DNA of 64,000 nt. Source: Hydrogenibacillus schlegelii. GTDB lineage: Bacteria > Bacillota > Bacilli > Thermicanales > DSM-22653. The position numbers and the translations under genes were made by a program. This document shows, piece by piece, positions 8,462 through 15,923 of this stretch. The notes beneath the pieces were generated by a model. That model had not been told where the DNA came from and ran no database searches. It was given only the letters and a program-made list of their open reading frames with translations. The DNA lies in NCBI RefSeq assembly GCF_001653195.1, contig NZ_JXBB01000066.1, forward strand, positions 1-64,000, written 5' to 3'. Position 1 is the first letter of the stretch. Every line of letters starts with the position of its first letter.

Positions 8462-8980
8462 TTATCCGGGTGCACCGGCGGTCGAATCGGTTTCACCGAA
8501 TGCGCCGGCGGTCGGCCCGGTTTCACCGAAGGCACCGGCCTTCGGCTCCACGACGCCGTCCGCTCCGGCAGGATCAGGCGATCCCGGGGCCGGAGCCGAC
8601 GCATATCGGGCGTGAATGTTGTTGTGCTTAAACGTGCCGAGCGGTGAAAATTCCTCCACCGTGAGCGACAATGCCAGATATCTTCGGGCATACAATCCGG
8701 CAAAATGACCCTTCAACGTCTGGAAGACCGCTTCGCCGATTTTCCAGCGATCGGCCTCCGTCCGCCCTCGGCCGAGGAGGATCGTCACGTGGACAAAGGC
8801 GTCATCGGCGGTCCCGTCTGCGACGACATATTTTTCGGCGCGATAAGCCCGGGTCCGGAGGCCGCCGATCGGAATGAGCGGCTGAAAACCGAGGAGCGTC
8901 CGGTTGATCGCCCGAAGCAGCCCCGGAATGTCCCCTTCCGCTTCCAGGTTGGCGGAGTATTCGACGATGACGTGCGGCAT
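8462..8980 (-). CDS. hpaF: 5-carboxymethyl-2-hydroxymuconate delta-isomerase HpaF
   Basis: Tautomerase-superfamily enzyme that isomerises 5-carboxymethyl-2-hydroxymuconate. The start at 8980 gives MPHVIVEYSANL, so the catalytic N-terminal Pro follows the initiator Met, and the typical LRAINRTL and FVHVTILLGRGR segments follow. The ribosome binding site GGGAGGGAG supports this start over an open frame to 9130. The family core ends near residue 127. It is followed by an unusual Ala/Gly/Pro-rich tail of about 45 residues made partly of a ten-residue repeat (AFGETGPTAG, AFGETDSTAG). Confidence 0.88.
   Translation of the reverse strand: MPHVIVEYSANLEAEGDIPGLLRAINRTLLGFQPLIPIGGLRTRAYRAEKYVVADGTADDAFVHVTILLGRGRTEADRWKIGEAVFQTLKGHFAGLYARRYLALSLTVEEFSPLGTFKHNNIHARYASAPAPGSPDPAGADGVVEPKAGAFGETGPTAGAFGETDSTAGAPG
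8473..8532. repeat. Two tandem 30-bp repeats in the 3' end of hpaF
   Basis: Units at 8473-8502 and 8503-8532 share the frame CNCCGGCGGTCG...GGTTTCACCGAA and encode the ten-residue repeat of the HpaF tail. A third, degenerate partial unit follows (about 8533-8552). The in-frame length points to slippage-type expansion. Confidence 0.7.
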
Positions 8981-9174
8981 CGGCTCCCTCCCTTCGGTGC
9001 TTCCCCGGGTTCCCCGGCACATCCCGCGCATTTTAAAAGCGCGTAGCGACGTTTCGGTTTCGCCTCCCTCCGGCCGGAGCGATGAAAAGCAGTACCAATG
9101 AGACGCTGCGAAGCGTTCGTCTGGCCGCACACCGGTTTTCCGGCGGGAAACAGAGGCGAAACGGCCGTCCCGAG

Positions 9175-9207
9175 AAACCGGCCGTTTCGACCTGAAACGG
9201 CCGGTTT
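9175..9207. other. Perfect 14-bp inverted repeat between hpaG and hpaF
   Basis: AAACCGGCCGTTTC at 9175-9188 is followed by a 5-base loop and its exact complement at 9194-9207. It lies 26 bases after the hpaG2 stop on the transcribed minus strand and lacks a long T run. It may therefore act as a partial terminator, an mRNA-stabilising hairpin or a protein-binding palindrome. Confidence 0.6.
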
Positions 9208-9232
9208 GCCGCGAACCGTGGCTTGCGGCGCG

Positions 9233-9985
9233 TCATCCGTCGTCGACGAGGGTGTTCAGAAGCCGACCGACGCCGTCGATGATCGATTCGACGACGTCGC
9301 CGGCGACGACGTTTTCCACCCCCTTCGGCGTCCCGGTGAGGATGACGTCGCCGGCGTCGAGCGTCATGTGGCGGCTCAGATAGGCGATGATCTCCGGAAT
9401 GCCGTAGAGCATATCCCGGGTGTTGCCCTCCTGGACGATCCGCCCGTTGACGACCGTCCGGAGGGGGAGGTTCATCGGGTCGGGAACCGCCTCTGACGCC
9501 ACAAGCCACGGGCCGATCGGCGTCGACCGGTCGCGGTTTTTGGCCCGCAGGTTCGGACGGTAATAATTCTCGAGGTCGTCCCGGACGGCGTAGTCGTTGG
9601 CCACCGTGTAGCCGGCGACGACGGCGTAAGCGTCCCGCTCGGGGACAAACCGCGCCCGCCGACCGATGACGACGGCGAGCTCCGTTTCGAAATGCATCAT
9701 TCGGGCCGACCGCGGCCGGGGCGTCGTCCCCCGGTGGCCGACGAGGGCGTTCGGTCCTTTGAAAAAGACGATCGGCTCCGGCGGCGCTTCGAACCGGAGT
9801 TCCCGGGCGTGGTCGCCGTAGTTGAGGCCGAGGGCGATGATCGCCCGCGGGCGAAAGGGCACCAGCCAGACAACCGCCTCCTCCGGCACGACTTCCCCGT
9901 TCGGTAGGCACACCCCGCCGGGCGCCGGCGTCACGTCGTACACCGCACCGCGATACGCGACGCGGCCCGTCGCCGGACCGTTCAC
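9233..9985 (-). CDS. hpaG2: HpaG C-terminal-half protein: fumarylacetoacetate hydrolase family decarboxylase/isomerase subunit
   Basis: This 250-aa protein corresponds to the C-terminal half of the two-domain E. coli HpaG. HpaG decarboxylates 5-oxopent-3-ene-1,2,5-tricarboxylate and isomerises the product. The metal-binding triad is visible as Glu100 and Glu102 in HFETELAVVIG and Asp131 in YTVANDYAVRD, followed by the family block LENYYRPNLRAK and the ILTGTPKGV end. The GTG start at 9985 overlaps the preceding gene as GTGA, which argues strongly for this start and for coupling. It should be the active subunit. Some relatives are hydratases, so a secondary role at the HpaH step cannot be excluded. 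Confidence 0.85.
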   Translation of the reverse strand: MNGPATGRVAYRGAVYDVTPAPGGVCLPNGEVVPEEAVVWLVPFRPRAIIALGLNYGDHARELRFEAPPEPIVFFKGPNALVGHRGTTPRPRSARMMHFETELAVVIGRRARFVPERDAYAVVAGYTVANDYAVRDDLENYYRPNLRAKNRDRSTPIGPWLVASEAVPDPMNLPLRTVVNGRIVQEGNTRDMLYGIPEIIAYLSRHMTLDAGDVILTGTPKGVENVVAGDVVESIIDGVGRLLNTLVDDG

Positions 9986-10782
9986 CGCTCCTCCCCCCTT
10001 CGCCCAACGGTGAATTCGCTTCGGCCAAGCCCCTCCACCTCGAGCGCCACCGACTGACCCGGACGGGCAAGCGGGACCGTGTACGGCGTACCGAGCAAAA
10101 GGACGTCTCCGGCAGCAAGCGTCATAAATGCCGATACAGAAGCGAGGACGTCCGCCGGAGGGCGGACCCACCGCTCTTCGCCGGTCGCCGCTTCCCGGCC
10201 GTCGATCCAGATACGGTATCGTAGAACGTCCGGAAAATAAGCGGTCCGGTCGACGACCCAAGGCCCGAGAACGGTAAAGCCGTCCCGGGCGCGCGTCCGA
10301 AACGGGGGCCGAAAAAAATCGTCGTGCGGCACGAACAGATCACCGACGATGACGTATCCGAGAAGCCCCGCGTCGATCATCTGAGGGGTGGCCCGAAAAA
10401 CCGGTCGCGCGAAGACGGCGCCTACGGTCACGCCGACGGCGACGACGTCGACGTCCGGATCTAACGCCACCGTCCCGCCGGTTGGAAGGAGTGTGTTTGG
10501 CGGTTTGACGTACAAAACGGGATGCGAAGGAGGCGCCTCGTACGGCGGACGCGTCATCTTCGGTTGAAACGCGGTCCACTGGCTTACGGTGTTGAGCAAA
10601 AGCCCGTACACCGTTCCCCGGACGGGAAGATCCCAGACGACGTCGGTCGCCCGAACGACCTCGCCATCGATCCAGGCGCGGTCTTCGTCCGGATCGACGT
10701 CGATCGCCCAAACGAGCGGACGCCGGACCGGCCGGGCATAGGCCCGAACCGGCCGGCGAGGTGCTGCGCGGTCGTTTTCCAT
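9982..10782 (-). CDS. hpaG1: HpaG N-terminal-half protein: fumarylacetoacetate hydrolase family
   Basis: About 266 aa. It aligns by eye with the N-terminal half of E. coli HpaG (GTVYGLLLNT, VLYVKPPNTLLP, FFRPPFRTRARDGFTVLGP, LLLGTPYTVP). The Glu-x-Glu metal motif of the active half is not seen, as in the N-terminal half of fused HpaG, so it probably serves as the partner subunit. An ATG at 10782 with GAGGG upstream is preferred. A GTG at 10797 overlaps the preceding stop but has a poor ribosome binding site. An N-terminal extension of about 45 residues precedes the conserved part. Confidence 0.8.
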   Translation of the reverse strand: MENDRAAPRRPVRAYARPVRRPLVWAIDVDPDEDRAWIDGEVVRATDVVWDLPVRGTVYGLLLNTVSQWTAFQPKMTRPPYEAPPSHPVLYVKPPNTLLPTGGTVALDPDVDVVAVGVTVGAVFARPVFRATPQMIDAGLLGYVIVGDLFVPHDDFFRPPFRTRARDGFTVLGPWVVDRTAYFPDVLRYRIWIDGREAATGEERWVRPPADVLASVSAFMTLAAGDVLLLGTPYTVPLARPGQSVALEVEGLGRSEFTVGRRGEER

Positions 10783-10793
10783 GCTGTTTGCCC

Positions 10794-11717
10794 TCACGAT
10801 ATTTGGGTCGCTTCTTCCAGGAGCCCGTAGCGGAGAAGCGTCGTCCGGATCCGCTCCGTAAGCTCCGGACCGGGAAGGGCGAGTGGCGGCCGAACGTACG
10901 GCGTGATTTTGCCCATCAGGCCGAGCGCCGCCTTCACCGGACCGGGGTTGGTCTCGACAAAGAGCAAATCGTTGAGCTCCATGAGCTCGTAATGGAGGTC
11001 TTGCGCTTTTTTCACATCGCCGGCAAACCAGGCATCGTGCATTTCCGCGACTTTGCTCGGAAACACGTTGGCCGTCGCGCTGATCGACCCGGCCCCGCCG
11101 ATGGCGAGCATCGGGTAACAGAGGAGCTCGATCCCGGAGAAGAGGAGAAAGTCACGACCGACGGTGCCGAGGACGCGGTTGACGTGCTCGAAGTCTTTGT
11201 TGGACTCTTTGATGCCGACGATGTTCGGCGCCGCCTCGACGAGTCGGGCGAGCGTCGAAACTTCGAGATTGACCGCCGTCCGGCCGGGGATGTTGTAGAT
11301 CAGAATCGGAAGATCGACCGAGCGGGCGACGGCAAGGAAGTGGCGATACAGCCCTTCCTGGGTCGGACGGACGTAATACGGGACGATGACCATCGCCGCA
11401 TCGGCGCCGATCGTTTCGGCAAACTTGGTGAGCTCCAGCGTCTCGGCGTGGTTGACCGAGCCGGTTGCCGGCACAAACGGGACGCGACCGCCGACGGCCG
11501 ATTTGGCCACGCGGATGACTTCTTTTCGCTCTTCCAGCGTAAGCGAACTCGGTTCGCCGGACGTCCCCGTGACGGAAATGCCGTGGCTTCCGCTTCGGAT
11601 CTGCCAGTCGATCAGCGCTTCGAGGGTCGCGTAATCGACGGCGCCGTCGGCCGTAAAGGGTGTCACCACCGGAGCGATCGAACCCCGGAGCCGCTTTTTA
11701 ACCGCGTCGTATGTCAA
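10794..11717 (-). CDS. DapA-family lyase/aldolase in the hpa operon (candidate HHED aldolase)
   Basis: A 307-aa class I (Schiff-base) aldolase of the dihydrodipicolinate synthase/N-acetylneuraminate lyase superfamily. It shows GTSGEPSSLT (residues 51-60), Tyr114/Tyr115 in VPYYVRP, YNIPGRT with the substrate-binding Arg146, and the Schiff-base Lys170 in VGIKES. The operon lacks a recognisable HpaI aldolase, so this protein is the best candidate for splitting 2,4-dihydroxyhept-2-enedioate into pyruvate and succinic semialdehyde. True lysine biosynthesis is less likely given the neighbours. Function is inferred from context. Confidence 0.82.
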   Translation of the reverse strand: MTYDAVKKRLRGSIAPVVTPFTADGAVDYATLEALIDWQIRSGSHGISVTGTSGEPSSLTLEERKEVIRVAKSAVGGRVPFVPATGSVNHAETLELTKFAETIGADAAMVIVPYYVRPTQEGLYRHFLAVARSVDLPILIYNIPGRTAVNLEVSTLARLVEAAPNIVGIKESNKDFEHVNRVLGTVGRDFLLFSGIELLCYPMLAIGGAGSISATANVFPSKVAEMHDAWFAGDVKKAQDLHYELMELNDLLFVETNPGPVKAALGLMGKITPYVRPPLALPGPELTERIRTTLLRYGLLEEATQIS

Positions 11718-11806
11718 AAGAAATCCCCCCTCACCGTCGTCGCTTTGCCCGCGATGCCCGGGGGCTTTACGGCTTCGGCCGGCGCCCAGGCATTCGCCTG
11801 CTCCCG

Positions 11807-12280
11807 TTAAACCTGCACAGGATCGGTGAGCGTTCGATACCGCCCTTGGTAGAAAAGAAGCGGATCTCCCTCATACGACGCCAGATGCTCCACCCGCCCG
11901 AGGAAGAGGGTGTGATCCCCGCCATCGTAGCGGGCGTAGACGGCGCAGCCGATTTCCGCCAGCACCCCCAGGAGAAAGGCCCACGGCCCTTTCCGGACGA
12001 ACCGGATCGCAAGCGTAGGGTCTACTCGGCCGGCAAAATGCTGCGACAACGGTATTTGATCGGCGGCGAGAACGTTGACGGCAAAGTGCGTCGCTTGTTC
12101 TAACCGCTCGTGCATTCGGGCCCGACGGTCGACCGAAACCACGATGAGGGGGGGATCGAGGGAGACGGACATGAAGGCGTTCGCCGTCATCCCGTGCACC
12201 GTGTCCCCGTGTGCGACGGTGATCACCGTCACCCCGGTGGCGAATCGCCCCATCGTGCGGCGGAAAAACTGCGGGTCCAT
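11807..12280 (-). CDS. hpaC: Flavin reductase (HpaC-type small component of 4-HPA hydroxylase)
   Basis: About 157 aa, a flavin reductase-like (FMN-binding split barrel) protein. It begins MDPQFFRRTMGRFATGVTVI and contains GMTANAFMSVSLDPPLIVVSV, the flavin-binding block of the family, and HTLFLGRVEHL. It would supply reduced flavin to the monooxygenase HpaB using NADH. The ATG at 12280 is preferred because AAGGGGG lies nine bases upstream; a GTG two codons earlier is too close to that site. It is positioned between hpaD and the aldolase, in line with a role in the same pathway. Confidence 0.87.
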   Translation of the reverse strand: MDPQFFRRTMGRFATGVTVITVAHGDTVHGMTANAFMSVSLDPPLIVVSVDRRARMHERLEQATHFAVNVLAADQIPLSQHFAGRVDPTLAIRFVRKGPWAFLLGVLAEIGCAVYARYDGGDHTLFLGRVEHLASYEGDPLLFYQGRYRTLTDPVQV

Positions 12281-12362
12281 GGACACCGTCCCCCTTTCTG
12301 CCGGCGCTTCGCCGTCCGGCTTTTTCCTTACCCTGAGAACGAAACCCGTTCGCGTTTGACCT

Positions 12363-13343
12363 TTAGAGGACGAAGGTCGGCTTCAATTTTTCCAGCGTCG
12401 GGGGGTGAAGCGGCACGAGTCCGTCGCCGTCCAGAACTTTAAACCGGCTTGCTTCGTTAAACCAGGAGTCCGGCGCCGCATGACCCCAGAACGTTTGCCG
12501 CCGCGGATCGTCGACGTCCCAGCGCACCGGCTCAAAGTCCGGGTCGGACGTGAGGTAATCGCCGGTGTAGAGCTCGATGCGATGGCCATCGGGGTCCCGG
12601 AGGTAGAGGAAAAAGGCGTTCGACAGACCGTGGCGGCCTGGCCCGCGTTCGATGGAGCCGGCATAGCCGACGGAAGCGAGGACGTCGCAAGCGTGAATGA
12701 TGCTCATCGGATCGGTCACCCAAAAACCGATGTGGTGAAGCCGCGGCCCCTCACCGTTCATGAAGGCGATATCGTGGACGTTCGGCTTTCGGTGAAGCCA
12801 CGCCGCCCACAGGCGATCATCTTTCGTCACGGTGTATTCCGAACAGGCAAAGCCGAGCGATCCGATGTAGTAGTCGTACGCCTTCTGCACGTCCGGCACA
12901 AGGCAGTTGAAGTGGTCGATCCGCTGCATCCGGGCGCCGCGGTAGAGTTCGTAGCGCTGCAGGAGGCGCTCCGCCTTTTCCATTTCGGCAAAGTACTCGA
13001 CGACGACGCCCGACGGGTCCTCCACCCGGAGCGCCCGGCCGACGGCCCGCTGCGTCCCCTTCTCCAGCCACCGGATCTTCCGGCCCTCTCGCTGAAACCG
13101 TTCGGTCAGTGCATCGAGGTCGGCTTCCGACCGGACTTTGAAGCCGATTGCCTCGACGTACGGCACCTCGGTCTTCTTCAAGACGAGGCTGTGGTGAACG
13201 TGTTCCTCATAGCCGCGGAAATACAGGTGATCATCGTCCCGTTCGGTGAGCACGAAGCCGAGGACATCTTCGTAGAAACGCCGGGAGCGTTCGAGGTCGG
13301 TCACGCCGAGGATCGCCCGGGCGGTGCGGATGATGTCGCCCAT
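12363..13343 (-). CDS. hpaD: 3,4-dihydroxyphenylacetate 2,3-dioxygenase HpaD (type I extradiol, VOC fold)
   Basis: Cleaves the ring of homoprotocatechuate meta to the hydroxyls with O2. The 326-aa protein has two VOC modules. The catalytic C-terminal module carries the 2-His-1-carboxylate metal site: His144 in RIDHFNC, His203/His204 in LHHIGFW and Glu257 in HRIELYTGD. Conserved second-sphere residues are in NAFFLYLRDPDG. It resembles the Brevibacterium-type HPCD rather than the unrelated E. coli LigB-type HpaD. It follows hpaB after 24 bases. Confidence 0.93.
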   Translation of the reverse strand: MGDIIRTARAILGVTDLERSRRFYEDVLGFVLTERDDDHLYFRGYEEHVHHSLVLKKTEVPYVEAIGFKVRSEADLDALTERFQREGRKIRWLEKGTQRAVGRALRVEDPSGVVVEYFAEMEKAERLLQRYELYRGARMQRIDHFNCLVPDVQKAYDYYIGSLGFACSEYTVTKDDRLWAAWLHRKPNVHDIAFMNGEGPRLHHIGFWVTDPMSIIHACDVLASVGYAGSIERGPGRHGLSNAFFLYLRDPDGHRIELYTGDYLTSDPDFEPVRWDVDDPRRQTFWGHAAPDSWFNEASRFKVLDGDGLVPLHPPTLEKLKPTFVL

Positions 13344-13367
13344 GCAAAGCCCTCCTTCCTGAGATGG

Positions 13368-14828
13368 TCAGACCGCCACCTTGACGGTGCGTCGGAGAAA
13401 CTGCCGCACGAGCTCCTTGTAGAAGTCCTTATCGTAATATTCGAAGTAGGCCATCCCCATCCGGATCGGGTCGCCGAAGAAGTAGTACTCGTAGTGCGTC
13501 TGCCGGCTGCCGAAAGCGCTCATCGTCATGTCCCAGACGAGGCGGAACAGGAGCACCCGCTCCTCGCCGTCGAGGTTCGCCCCCTGCATCGCCCGCCGGA
13601 CGATGGGGCCGATCTCCGGGTTTTTGAAGTCGGCCTCCGTCGGCAGCGCGGTGAGCCCAGATGCGCCGAGGATACGGAGAATTTCCGCCAGCCGGGGATA
13701 GATCCGCGGGTACCAGTTTCGCGCCGTATCGAGGGCCGCGAAATCCGGCGTCATCACTCCCCACCGGTCGAGCTTGGCGTTGTGCTCGGCCCGGTAGAGG
13801 TGGCTGCGCATCGTCTCGAGCGTCATCATGATCTCGGCGCCCTTGTCCTGGACGTGCTGAAACCCCTGAATGCCGATCGCTTCCATGAGAAGAAGCGCCA
13901 CGCCGAGAATGAATTCTGTCTTAACGACGTTTTTCGCCACCACCTGATGCGCCATATGGACGATGGCGTTCGTTTCACGAAAGTAACGGTTGCTCAAGTT
14001 CGCGTTGCCACGAATGAACACCCGTTCCCACGGCACGAGAACGTCGTCGAAGTAGACGATCGCATCGCCTTCTTCGAATTGCGAAGCCAACGGATGGTCC
14101 CAGGCGCTTCGGCCGTAGGCGAACGCCTCGCGGCTGATAAACTTCACCCCCGGCGTGTTGTTCGGGATGGCGAAGGCGAGAGAATAAATGTCTTCTTTTG
14201 AATCCGCTTTCTTCACCGTCGAGGGAAAAACGAGGATCTCGTCCGTGATCGCCCCCTGGGTCGCCAGGAGCCGAACCCCCCGGACGATGAGCCCGTCCGG
14301 CGTCGTTTTGACGATATGAAGCGGGACCTCCGGGTCGTTTTGTTCGTGCTGCGCCTTCGCCCGGTTGATCTGCGGGTTGATGAGCGTGTGGGTGAGGCTC
14401 ACGTCGTTTTCCCGGCAGTGTTCGTAGTACTTCCGGGCGTTTTCGGCGAACATCGGGTCGTCTTCGGCGAGAAATTCCGCCGCCGCTCCCATCGCCATCA
14501 CTTCGACGTTCAGGTAATCCGGCGCCCGGCCCATCATCCCGACGTGAGCGTAGGCCCACTCCTGCATCGCTTCTCGCCGGGCGATGAGATCTTCCTTCGT
14601 CCGGGGCACGAGAAAGGTCATCCCGACGAGATCGCCGGTCGTCGGCGACTGGTAAAGCATCTTGTCCGGTTTTTCGTACTGCAGGTCGTAAAGCCGCGCC
14701 ATCGACCGGACGACGCCGCGAAAGGCCGGGTGTTCCGTGACGTCGTCGATCCGTTCGCCGTCGAGGTACACCGCGGCGCGCGCCTGTTTGAGCCGGGCGA
14801 TGTACTCCGCCCCCGTTTTTGCCGGCAT
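13368..14828 (-). CDS. hpaB: 4-hydroxyphenylacetate 3-monooxygenase, oxygenase component HpaB
   Basis: FAD-dependent ortho-hydroxylase that converts 4-hydroxyphenylacetate to 3,4-dihydroxyphenylacetate using FADH2 from HpaC. Length (486 aa) and blocks are typical: an acyl-CoA-dehydrogenase-like fold with NDVSLTHTLINPQINR, the flavin-region segments GVRLLATQGAITDEILVFPS and YFDDVLVPWERVF, and the C-terminal SAFGSRQTHYEYYFFGDP. An AGGAGGGAG ribosome binding site precedes the ATG. It is the promoter-proximal gene of the long catabolic operon, divergent from a LysR gene. Confidence 0.94.
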   Translation of the reverse strand: MPAKTGAEYIARLKQARAAVYLDGERIDDVTEHPAFRGVVRSMARLYDLQYEKPDKMLYQSPTTGDLVGMTFLVPRTKEDLIARREAMQEWAYAHVGMMGRAPDYLNVEVMAMGAAAEFLAEDDPMFAENARKYYEHCRENDVSLTHTLINPQINRAKAQHEQNDPEVPLHIVKTTPDGLIVRGVRLLATQGAITDEILVFPSTVKKADSKEDIYSLAFAIPNNTPGVKFISREAFAYGRSAWDHPLASQFEEGDAIVYFDDVLVPWERVFIRGNANLSNRYFRETNAIVHMAHQVVAKNVVKTEFILGVALLLMEAIGIQGFQHVQDKGAEIMMTLETMRSHLYRAEHNAKLDRWGVMTPDFAALDTARNWYPRIYPRLAEILRILGASGLTALPTEADFKNPEIGPIVRRAMQGANLDGEERVLLFRLVWDMTMSAFGSRQTHYEYYFFGDPIRMGMAYFEYYDKDFYKELVRQFLRRTVKVAV

Positions 14829-14897
14829 ACTCTCCCTCCTCGTTCGAAAAGGATGAATGTCATTTTTAACACCCTTTTTTCTTGTGCGCTTTCGGTG

Positions 14898-14925
14898 TTG
14901 ACTTTAGCCTAGCATGCGTTATCAT
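14898..14925 (+). promoter_or_regulatory. Candidate lysR promoter, overlapping the hpaB promoter
   Basis: TTGACT (14898-14903) and TATCAT (14920-14925) are 16 bases apart, each one mismatch from the sigma-A consensus. The -35 lies on the -10 of the opposing hpaB promoter and vice versa, so polymerase binding should be mutually exclusive. Confidence 0.6.
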
Positions 14926-14929
14926 ACAA
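14901..14929 (-). promoter_or_regulatory. Candidate hpaB operon promoter
   Basis: On the minus strand TTGTAT (14924-14929) and TAAAGT (14901-14906) are 17 bases apart, with transcription expected to begin near 14894, about 65 bases before hpaB. It occupies the same DNA as the oppositely directed lysR promoter. Confidence 0.45.
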
Positions 14930-14955
14930 ATCGAATATTGTTTATGTCTAAATGC

Positions 14956-14972
14956 CATATAAAAACGATATG
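14956..14972. promoter_or_regulatory. Candidate LysR-type operator (CATAT-N7-ATATG)
   Basis: A perfect inverted repeat CATAT (14956-14960) and ATATG (14968-14972) contains the T-N11-A core typical of LysR-family sites. It lies in the transcribed leader of lysR and about 27 bases upstream of the hpaB -35. That position fits autorepression and activation of hpaB. Confidence 0.45.
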
Positions 14973-15001
14973 TACGATGGAAACGGGGGGCATCGATCGC
15001 C

Positions 15002-15886
15002 GTGGATTTCAGGCGGCTCCGGTATTTTGTCACCGTCGTCGAGGCCGGCCAGATCACAAAAGCGGCGGAACTTTTGCATATGGCCCAGCCGCCGCTCAGT
15101 CAGCAACTTAAGCAACTCGAAGCAGAACTCGGCGTCGCCCTTTTTCATCGCGTCAAAAAGCGGCTTGAGCTTACGCCGGCCGGCGAAACGCTCTACCGGC
15201 ACGCCAAGCGCCTGCTGGCGGAGATCGACGAAATCGCCATCAGCGTTCGCGAGACGGAAGCAGGCCTTCGGGGAACGCTCTCCTTCGGCTTTGCAAAGAC
15301 GCTATTCGCTTGGGTCGCGCCGGTGCTCCGCCAATTTCACGCCCTGCACCCTAATGTCCGGTTCCTTCTCCGGGAAGGGGATACGTATGTCTTGACGGAG
15401 ATGGTCAAGCGGCGGGAGATCGAATTTGCCCTCATTCGCCTGCCGTTTGAGGACGGAGCGCTTGACGTTCGCGCGCTGCCGGACGAACCGTACGTGCTCG
15501 TGGCACCGGCGTCCTGGAAGGTGCCGAAGCGCCTTTCCTTTCGGTTCCTCGAAGATCGACCGCTTGTCCTTTTGCACCGCTTAAGCGGTCGAGGGCAGTT
15601 TGAACTCGTCGTCGGCGAGTGCCGCCGGCACGGCTTTGAACCGAAGATTGTCGCCGAATCCCCGGACGTCCACGTGCTTCTCGCCCTCGTCGAAGAAGAA
15701 ATCGGCGCCACCGTCATCCCGTTCGGTGCCGCCGTCCGGTTTAAGCCGAACAATGCGACGGTCGCGACGTTTGACGATGCGCATATCGCCGCCAAAGCCG
15801 CGATCGTCTGGGATCCGGAACGTTATCGTTCCAAAGCCGCGGTCCGGTTTATTGAACTTTTAGAAGAACGATTCGGCGCGCTTTGA
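15002..15886 (+). CDS. LysR-family transcriptional regulator, likely of the hpa operon
   Basis: A 294-aa LysR-type regulator: N-terminal winged helix-turn-helix (residues 1-60, LRYFVTVVEAGQITKAAELL and QPPLSQQLKQLE), a linker helix, and a periplasmic-binding-like effector domain starting about residue 90. The proposed start is a GTG; the ribosome binding site is modest (a G run about ten bases upstream). It is divergent from hpaB with overlapping promoters, so control of the 4-hydroxyphenylacetate genes in response to a pathway compound is the natural inference. The effector is unknown. Confidence 0.88.
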   Translation: MDFRRLRYFVTVVEAGQITKAAELLHMAQPPLSQQLKQLEAELGVALFHRVKKRLELTPAGETLYRHAKRLLAEIDEIAISVRETEAGLRGTLSFGFAKTLFAWVAPVLRQFHALHPNVRFLLREGDTYVLTEMVKRREIEFALIRLPFEDGALDVRALPDEPYVLVAPASWKVPKRLSFRFLEDRPLVLLHRLSGRGQFELVVGECRRHGFEPKIVAESPDVHVLLALVEEEIGATVIPFGAAVRFKPNNATVATFDDAHIAAKAAIVWDPERYRSKAAVRFIELLEERFGAL

Positions 15887-15923
15887 AGGGCAAAGTCCGC
15901 TTGCGCCGCCCGCCCGCTCTCGC

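Noticed and set aside
12405-14201. Long plus-strand open frame (about 598 codons) opposite hpaD/hpaB
   Set aside because: Antisense to two clear enzyme genes; composition is Arg/His/Asp-rich in the way expected of a GC-rich shadow frame, with no family motif.
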